From Candidatus Ornithobacterium hominis (GTDB taxonomy: Bacteria > Bacteroidota > Bacteroidia > Flavobacteriales > Weeksellaceae): a stretch of DNA of 64,000 nucleotides. Shown in pieces: positions 60,152 to 64,000 of the stretch (position 1 is its first letter; each line of letters begins with the position of its first letter). The stretch is from contig NZ_OX579588.1 of the NCBI RefSeq assembly GCF_951229915.1, positions 992,001 through 1,056,000 on the forward strand, read 5' to 3'. The position numbers and the translations under genes are program-made. The notes below the pieces were generated by a model, which was not told the DNA's origin, did not search any database, and was given only the letters and a program-made list of their open reading frames with translations.

Positions 60152-63100
60152 TTAATCCTGCATTACCTTATTATACAATGTCTCATAGTTTTTGACTACT
60201 CCAAACTTAAGTTTGCTATCAGAGATAGAGGCAAAATGGCGACTAGCACACTCTATTTTAGCATGCTCGACAGCTCGGAGCTGGGTGATATCCTCAGAGC
60301 CCTTCGTTTCTGCTACGAAGTAGATATGCTTTACCTCTCCCTCTCGGAACACGATTGCCCAGTCGGGATTATACTTGCCTACAGGCGTATTGATGTAGAA
60401 GCCACGTGGTAGCTTGGTATAAACCTCGACAGCATCCTGCTGCTCTAACTCTTCAGCAAAATGTTTTTCAACACCTTGACTATCCACGATAACGAGGTCG
60501 TAAAGCGATTTTTCACTCTGTATGGCATCGATGCCGATACGTCCACGGAGTTCTTGCTCTGAGAATATACTCACATCGTATTCCTGATTCATTTTATGGT
60601 AAGTGATATGTTCTACTACCGCAATGGCTTTCTGCTCATTGATGATATTGCTGGCACGGATAATAAACTCTTCGGGATTCTTGCGATACATTCCAAAAGT
60701 TTCGGGCTTAATGCCTGTAAGTATAGTGGCTATCGTACTGCGTTTCAATCCTGTACGCTGTACCAACTCTCCAATGAGGTCGTAACGTACTCCACTTGAC
60801 ACTGCTTCGCTTACCTTTACATTTCGTGTTGTGCCTACTTGCATAGCACGCCCCTCTTCAAGTTCCTCCTTTGAGTTAATGTTTGCTAGTGTGCCAGCTG
60901 TAATGGCAATATGTATTTCTGTAACATGAAGCGACTCATTTAGTCTAGCAATAGCTTTCTGAATTAACTCCTCAGTCTTAAAATTCACCTCATAGTAAGT
61001 CTTGCTATTGATACGTTTCCATAAGTTTTGAAATTCTTTTCTTGCAAATTGCTCTTTTTTAAATTTAGCTGTTTCTTTTCCTCGCCCATTATCTACTTTG
61101 AGTGCTTTTGGATTGAATACCTTATCTAATTCCTTGATGATGGCATCTTGTTCTCCTTGCCATTTATCAAGTTGTATTGTACCAGCCTTTTTATCCTCGA
61201 AGTACTTTTCCGTTAGCTTCTGTTCTTTAACATAGCCTGCCGAAATAAGTTCCTCCATAATAGTAGCAGCCTGAGATTTACTAATTTTTTGCGTTTCTCC
61301 AATAGTTTTACCTATAAACAATGCTTCCGTAACCAACATAGCTCGTGAAGTGATACTCTCTGCAAGTTCCTTTTGTAGTGCTTCGGAGAAATCTTTATAA
61401 CTCTCATTAGCTATGACTGTGAGTATATTTGTGTCATATACTCCATCTCCCAATAGGTCGCTATCTTGACGCTCTCCCTGCTGATTAACGCATAGGCGCA
61501 TGCCACGCCCCACCTCTTGACGCTTTTTTATCTCGCTATCACTCTGTTTGAGTGCGCAGATTTGGAATACATTGGGATTATCCCAACCCTCCTTTAGGGC
61601 AGAGTGAGAGAAGATAAAGCGTGTGGGCTCGGCAAATGAGAGCAAACGCTCTTTATCTCGCATAATCAGTTGATAGGCATCTGTATCGCCTGATGCTGTT
61701 TCTCCGCGTTTCACTTTCGAGTCTATCATCTTTCCTTTTTTATCTTGAGAGAAGTAGCCGGCATGTGTGCGCTCGGGACTTATTTTGTCGAGGTATTCTC
61801 TGTACTCCTTATCTATAAAGAGGTTTTGTATCGTCTCATTATAAACAGAGAGGTACTCTTCCTCGAAGATTTCAGCCCAGCGTCCCTTGCGTGTCTCGCC
61901 TCCTGTTTCATAGATACGGTATTTTTCTACTGCGTCGATGAAAAATAGGCTTAATACTTTGATTCCCTGCTTATAGAGTTGTTGCTCGCGTTCAAAATGT
62001 TTTTGTATTGTGGTTCGGATTTGTATACGGCGAAGTATATCCTCAGTAATAGCACCTATTGCCTGCCCTTCATAGATTTCTTGCCCGCTACTTAGGCGAA
62101 TGCAGCCTTTTGCCCCATCAATTCGTTCTATGATATAGCCATTTCGGTAAGCCTCAATCTCTCCACTCTCTGCATAAAGATCAAATCCTTCATCTACTAT
62201 GCGTGTGGCTGACCGCAAACCTACCTTAGTCGTGGCATCAAAGCTAATTCTCGCCCTTGGGGCTCCGCCTTTTTTCTTTGCAAGGACGATGGCATCAAGA
62301 TAGAGATAACCATTGGTAGCTGTTGTTCCTACTTGTTCTACCCCCATTACCTCAATTTTTTTAACAAGGCGTTTATTGAAAGCATCAATAGTATCAAGGC
62401 GATACACTTGGTTGTAGATATCATCTTTGCGGTGTGTAGCACTATAAAGAAGCGTAAAGAGAGGATTAAAATTTTTCAATCCCTCGCGAGTTTTGTTATT
62501 TTTATCTGCTCCAAGTACACTTTGAGGCTCATCTATGATTAAAATAGGGTGTGTTTCAGCAATTACATCGATAGGTTTTCGCCAAGCAAAATCCTCTAAT
62601 TTCATTGAAATACGACGGGCAGCGGCTCCTGTGGCGTTAAAGGCTTGGGTATTGATAACCATCACATGTATCTTTGAATCGGAGGCAAACTGATCAATCG
62701 CGGTGAGCCGTGCACTGTCATAGACAAAGTGCTGCATACGCTCGCCATACTCTTCCGCAAAATGGTCTGCCATCGTTTCAAGACTTTTAATCACGCCCTC
62801 ACGAATAGCTACACTGGGTACAACAATAATGAACTTTGTCCATCCGTAGTGCTTATGAAGTTCGTACATTGTTTTTATGTAGGTATAGGTTTTACCCGTA
62901 CCAGTCTCCATTTCGATGCTGAGTGCTAGTGTGCCGTTGGCATCGCGTTGTACTTTATCAATTGGCTGTAAGTCTTGACTTATTTGTACTTGACGGATAT
63001 TTTGGGTTAGCTTATCGTCACTAAGTACAAGGTCGTAGTTGCGAAAGCCTTCTGTGAAATCCAGTTTGCCTTTACCCACATCCATACGATAAGCAAAAGC

Positions 63101-63187
63101 ATCTTGTTGTGGCTGCCCGTAAAAAATCTCCACAATAGCTTGTGCTGCGTCTTCTTGAAACTTCTGATGTTTGTATTGTAATTTCAT
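60152..63187 (-). CDS. Type III restriction enzyme, Res subunit
   Basis: A 1011-residue enzyme. The SF2 helicase part has Walker A METGTGKTYTYIK (about 93-105), the DExx box IIDEPQSVLG, SAT-like LLYSATHRK and motif VI QEVGRGMRLCVNQ. The C-terminal PD-(D/E)xK nuclease has Asp942 in NPDWAIV and Glu960 with Lys962 in VAETKG. With Mod it cuts DNA after ATP-driven communication between two inversely oriented sites. It starts 18 bases downstream of mod. By eye its G+C content is higher than that of the core genes. Confidence 0.96.
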   Translation of the reverse strand: MKLQYKHQKFQEDAAQAIVEIFYGQPQQDAFAYRMDVGKGKLDFTEGFRNYDLVLSDDKLTQNIRQVQISQDLQPIDKVQRDANGTLALSIEMETGTGKTYTYIKTMYELHKHYGWTKFIIVVPSVAIREGVIKSLETMADHFAEEYGERMQHFVYDSARLTAIDQFASDSKIHVMVINTQAFNATGAAARRISMKLEDFAWRKPIDVIAETHPILIIDEPQSVLGADKNNKTREGLKNFNPLFTLLYSATHRKDDIYNQVYRLDTIDAFNKRLVKKIEVMGVEQVGTTATNGYLYLDAIVLAKKKGGAPRARISFDATTKVGLRSATRIVDEGFDLYAESGEIEAYRNGYIIERIDGAKGCIRLSSGQEIYEGQAIGAITEDILRRIQIRTTIQKHFEREQQLYKQGIKVLSLFFIDAVEKYRIYETGGETRKGRWAEIFEEEYLSVYNETIQNLFIDKEYREYLDKISPERTHAGYFSQDKKGKMIDSKVKRGETASGDTDAYQLIMRDKERLLSFAEPTRFIFSHSALKEGWDNPNVFQICALKQSDSEIKKRQEVGRGMRLCVNQQGERQDSDLLGDGVYDTNILTVIANESYKDFSEALQKELAESITSRAMLVTEALFIGKTIGETQKISKSQAATIMEELISAGYVKEQKLTEKYFEDKKAGTIQLDKWQGEQDAIIKELDKVFNPKALKVDNGRGKETAKFKKEQFARKEFQNLWKRINSKTYYEVNFKTEELIQKAIARLNESLHVTEIHIAITAGTLANINSKEELEEGRAMQVGTTRNVKVSEAVSSGVRYDLIGELVQRTGLKRSTIATILTGIKPETFGMYRKNPEEFIIRASNIINEQKAIAVVEHITYHKMNQEYDVSIFSEQELRGRIGIDAIQSEKSLYDLVIVDSQGVEKHFAEELEQQDAVEVYTKLPRGFYINTPVGKYNPDWAIVFREGEVKHIYFVAETKGSEDITQLRAVEHAKIECASRHFASISDSKLKFGVVKNYETLYNKVMQD

Positions 63188-63205
63188 ACGCTCTTTACTT
63201 TTTTA

Positions 63206-64000
63206 TTAAATGACATGGATACGCTTATAGACCTCATCTTGGTTCCAACCGCAAAGTTGCTTGAACTGTTCGTAGATGTTGAGTTTATCGGCATCGGTAG
63301 CAAAACAAGACTCTCGGAAGATGACGCGCAGTGGCTTCATTTTGGCAATATGGCTTATGGCTTTGATATTTATTTCCTTGTCGAAGCAAGCTACGAGAGC
63401 TCCTTCATTCACGATATGTAGATTTTTACCTGCTACTTCTTCCTTTCGAAGTGGATAACTAAGTTCTACGCCCCAATCTACCATACAACCGAAGAGCAGG
63501 TCCAGTTCTGTGCGGTCGTATTTTACACTATCTACTTGAGTGAAAAGGTTTTCTTGCTTTAATCCTACAGGTTCAAAATATACCTCCTCCATATTGGAGG
63601 AGTCCACGCGAAGTACCCTAAATCCAGTATCTATCTTCTTATCCTTGTTTTTAGGGTCTTCCTTTATTTGCTTGCCAGCTCTACGAATACGCTCCTTGCC
63701 AATCTCACAAATAGTATCATAACCTGCATTACGGGCTTCGCTTCCCTCGGGAGTAGCCTCAGGCAGTTGCACCATAATGTACTTGCGCTTACCACCATCT
63801 TGAGCATTCAATTGCATCACCGCATGGGCTGTAGTAGCCGAACCAGAAAAGAAGTCGAGGATGAGGGAGTCGGGGGAAGTTCCTAAACTCAATAAAAACT
63901 TTATTAAATTAACAGGCTTTGGATAATCAAAAACTTTATCAGCAAAAATTTGTTTTAAATCATTAGTACCTTGTGTATTAATATAATCTAACAATACAGA
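63206..64000 (-). CDS. Type III DNA methyltransferase, Mod subunit, 5' part beyond window
   Basis: The C-terminal 265 residues or so of a type III N6-adenine methyltransferase. Motif I is ILDFFSGSATTAHAVMQLN, which binds SAM; KRKYIMVQLPEATPEGSEA follows. In beta-class enzymes the catalytic DPPY motif precedes motif I, so it lies outside the window, as does the target-recognition domain. Mod gives the system its sequence specificity and protects self DNA. Confidence 0.93.
   Translation of the reverse strand, partial: SVLLDYINTQGTNDLKQIFADKVFDYPKPVNLIKFLLSLGTSPDSLILDFFSGSATTAHAVMQLNAQDGGKRKYIMVQLPEATPEGSEARNAGYDTICEIGKERIRRAGKQIKEDPKNKDKKIDTGFRVLRVDSSNMEEVYFEPVGLKQENLFTQVDSVKYDRTELDLLFGCMVDWGVELSYPLRKEEVAGKNLHIVNEGALVACFDKEINIKAISHIAKMKPLRVIFRESCFATDADKLNIYEQFKQLCGWNQDEVYKRIHVI

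Overview
The window is chromosomal DNA from an AT-rich member of the Bacteroidota, most likely class Flavobacteriia and possibly Weeksellaceae (the family is an inference). Supporting evidence is the set of lineage-typical families (DUF4290, DUF4835, DUF349 protein, S46 dipeptidyl-peptidase, Bacteroidota-type RpoZ and BamD, DnaJ with two CxxCxGxG motifs), the order recN-DUF4835-coaBC-rpoZ-bamD-dapA, promoters of the TTG-N19-TAnnTTTG type, and almost no Shine-Dalgarno sequences.

Layout. 1-1151: a 5'-cut tRNA-Gly, a tRNA-Leu, a 49-residue membrane protein and mostly empty DNA. 1152-5399 (minus): Rsh, a Fur-like repressor and an OstA/LptA-type envelope protein. 5457-12341 (plus): an outer-membrane barrel protein, TerC, FolA, then DUF4290, MurA, two tandem DUF368 (undecaprenyl-phosphate translocase family) proteins and AroE, tightly packed. 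12329-23524: OsmC, DUF349 protein, RibD, YigZ, a thioesterase, DnaA, a LMW phosphatase, an RsmI-like methylase, an OmpA lipoprotein, a K+ channel, RlmH, a CPBP protease, a HAM1 pyrophosphatase and a small lipoprotein. 23646-34654: DnaJ/GrpE, an RRM protein, an S46 peptidase, PAP2, a nitrilase-type amidase, KdsC, DUF2520, a lipoprotein amidase, GlyA and Dgt. 34655-36853: a surface-type protein with YadA-head-like repeats, flanked by unusual noncoding DNA (a T9G8 tract, long hairpins, a (TG)9 microsatellite). 36854-58692: Lpd, a MITE-like inverted-repeat segment, CD225/DUF2752 membrane proteins, a nucleoside transporter, a bifunctional nuclease, EtfAB, the recN-dapA block, a deoxynucleoside kinase, a YiiX-like hydrolase, a GHL10-type hydrolase, SerS, RsmA, transporters, an S41 protease and a lipoprotein. 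58663-64000: an accessory island on the minus strand with a type III restriction-modification system (Mod, cut by the window end, and Res), then an SMC/ABC-like ATPase gene broken by two single-base frameshifts.

The most unusual signal is a short, nearly perfectly palindromic sequence, T(n)AAG-S-CTTA(n) (S = G or C at the centre), present in about 30 copies. It lies mainly just after stop codons or between genes, but also inside at least 11 conserved genes, where it is translated as SLKK-, KALK- or LRLRK-like peptides. No full copy occurs inside the restriction-modification island, and one copy sits exactly at the island's border with the core genome. Its role is unknown; uptake signal, protein-binding site or relic of a tiny mobile sequence are all possible.
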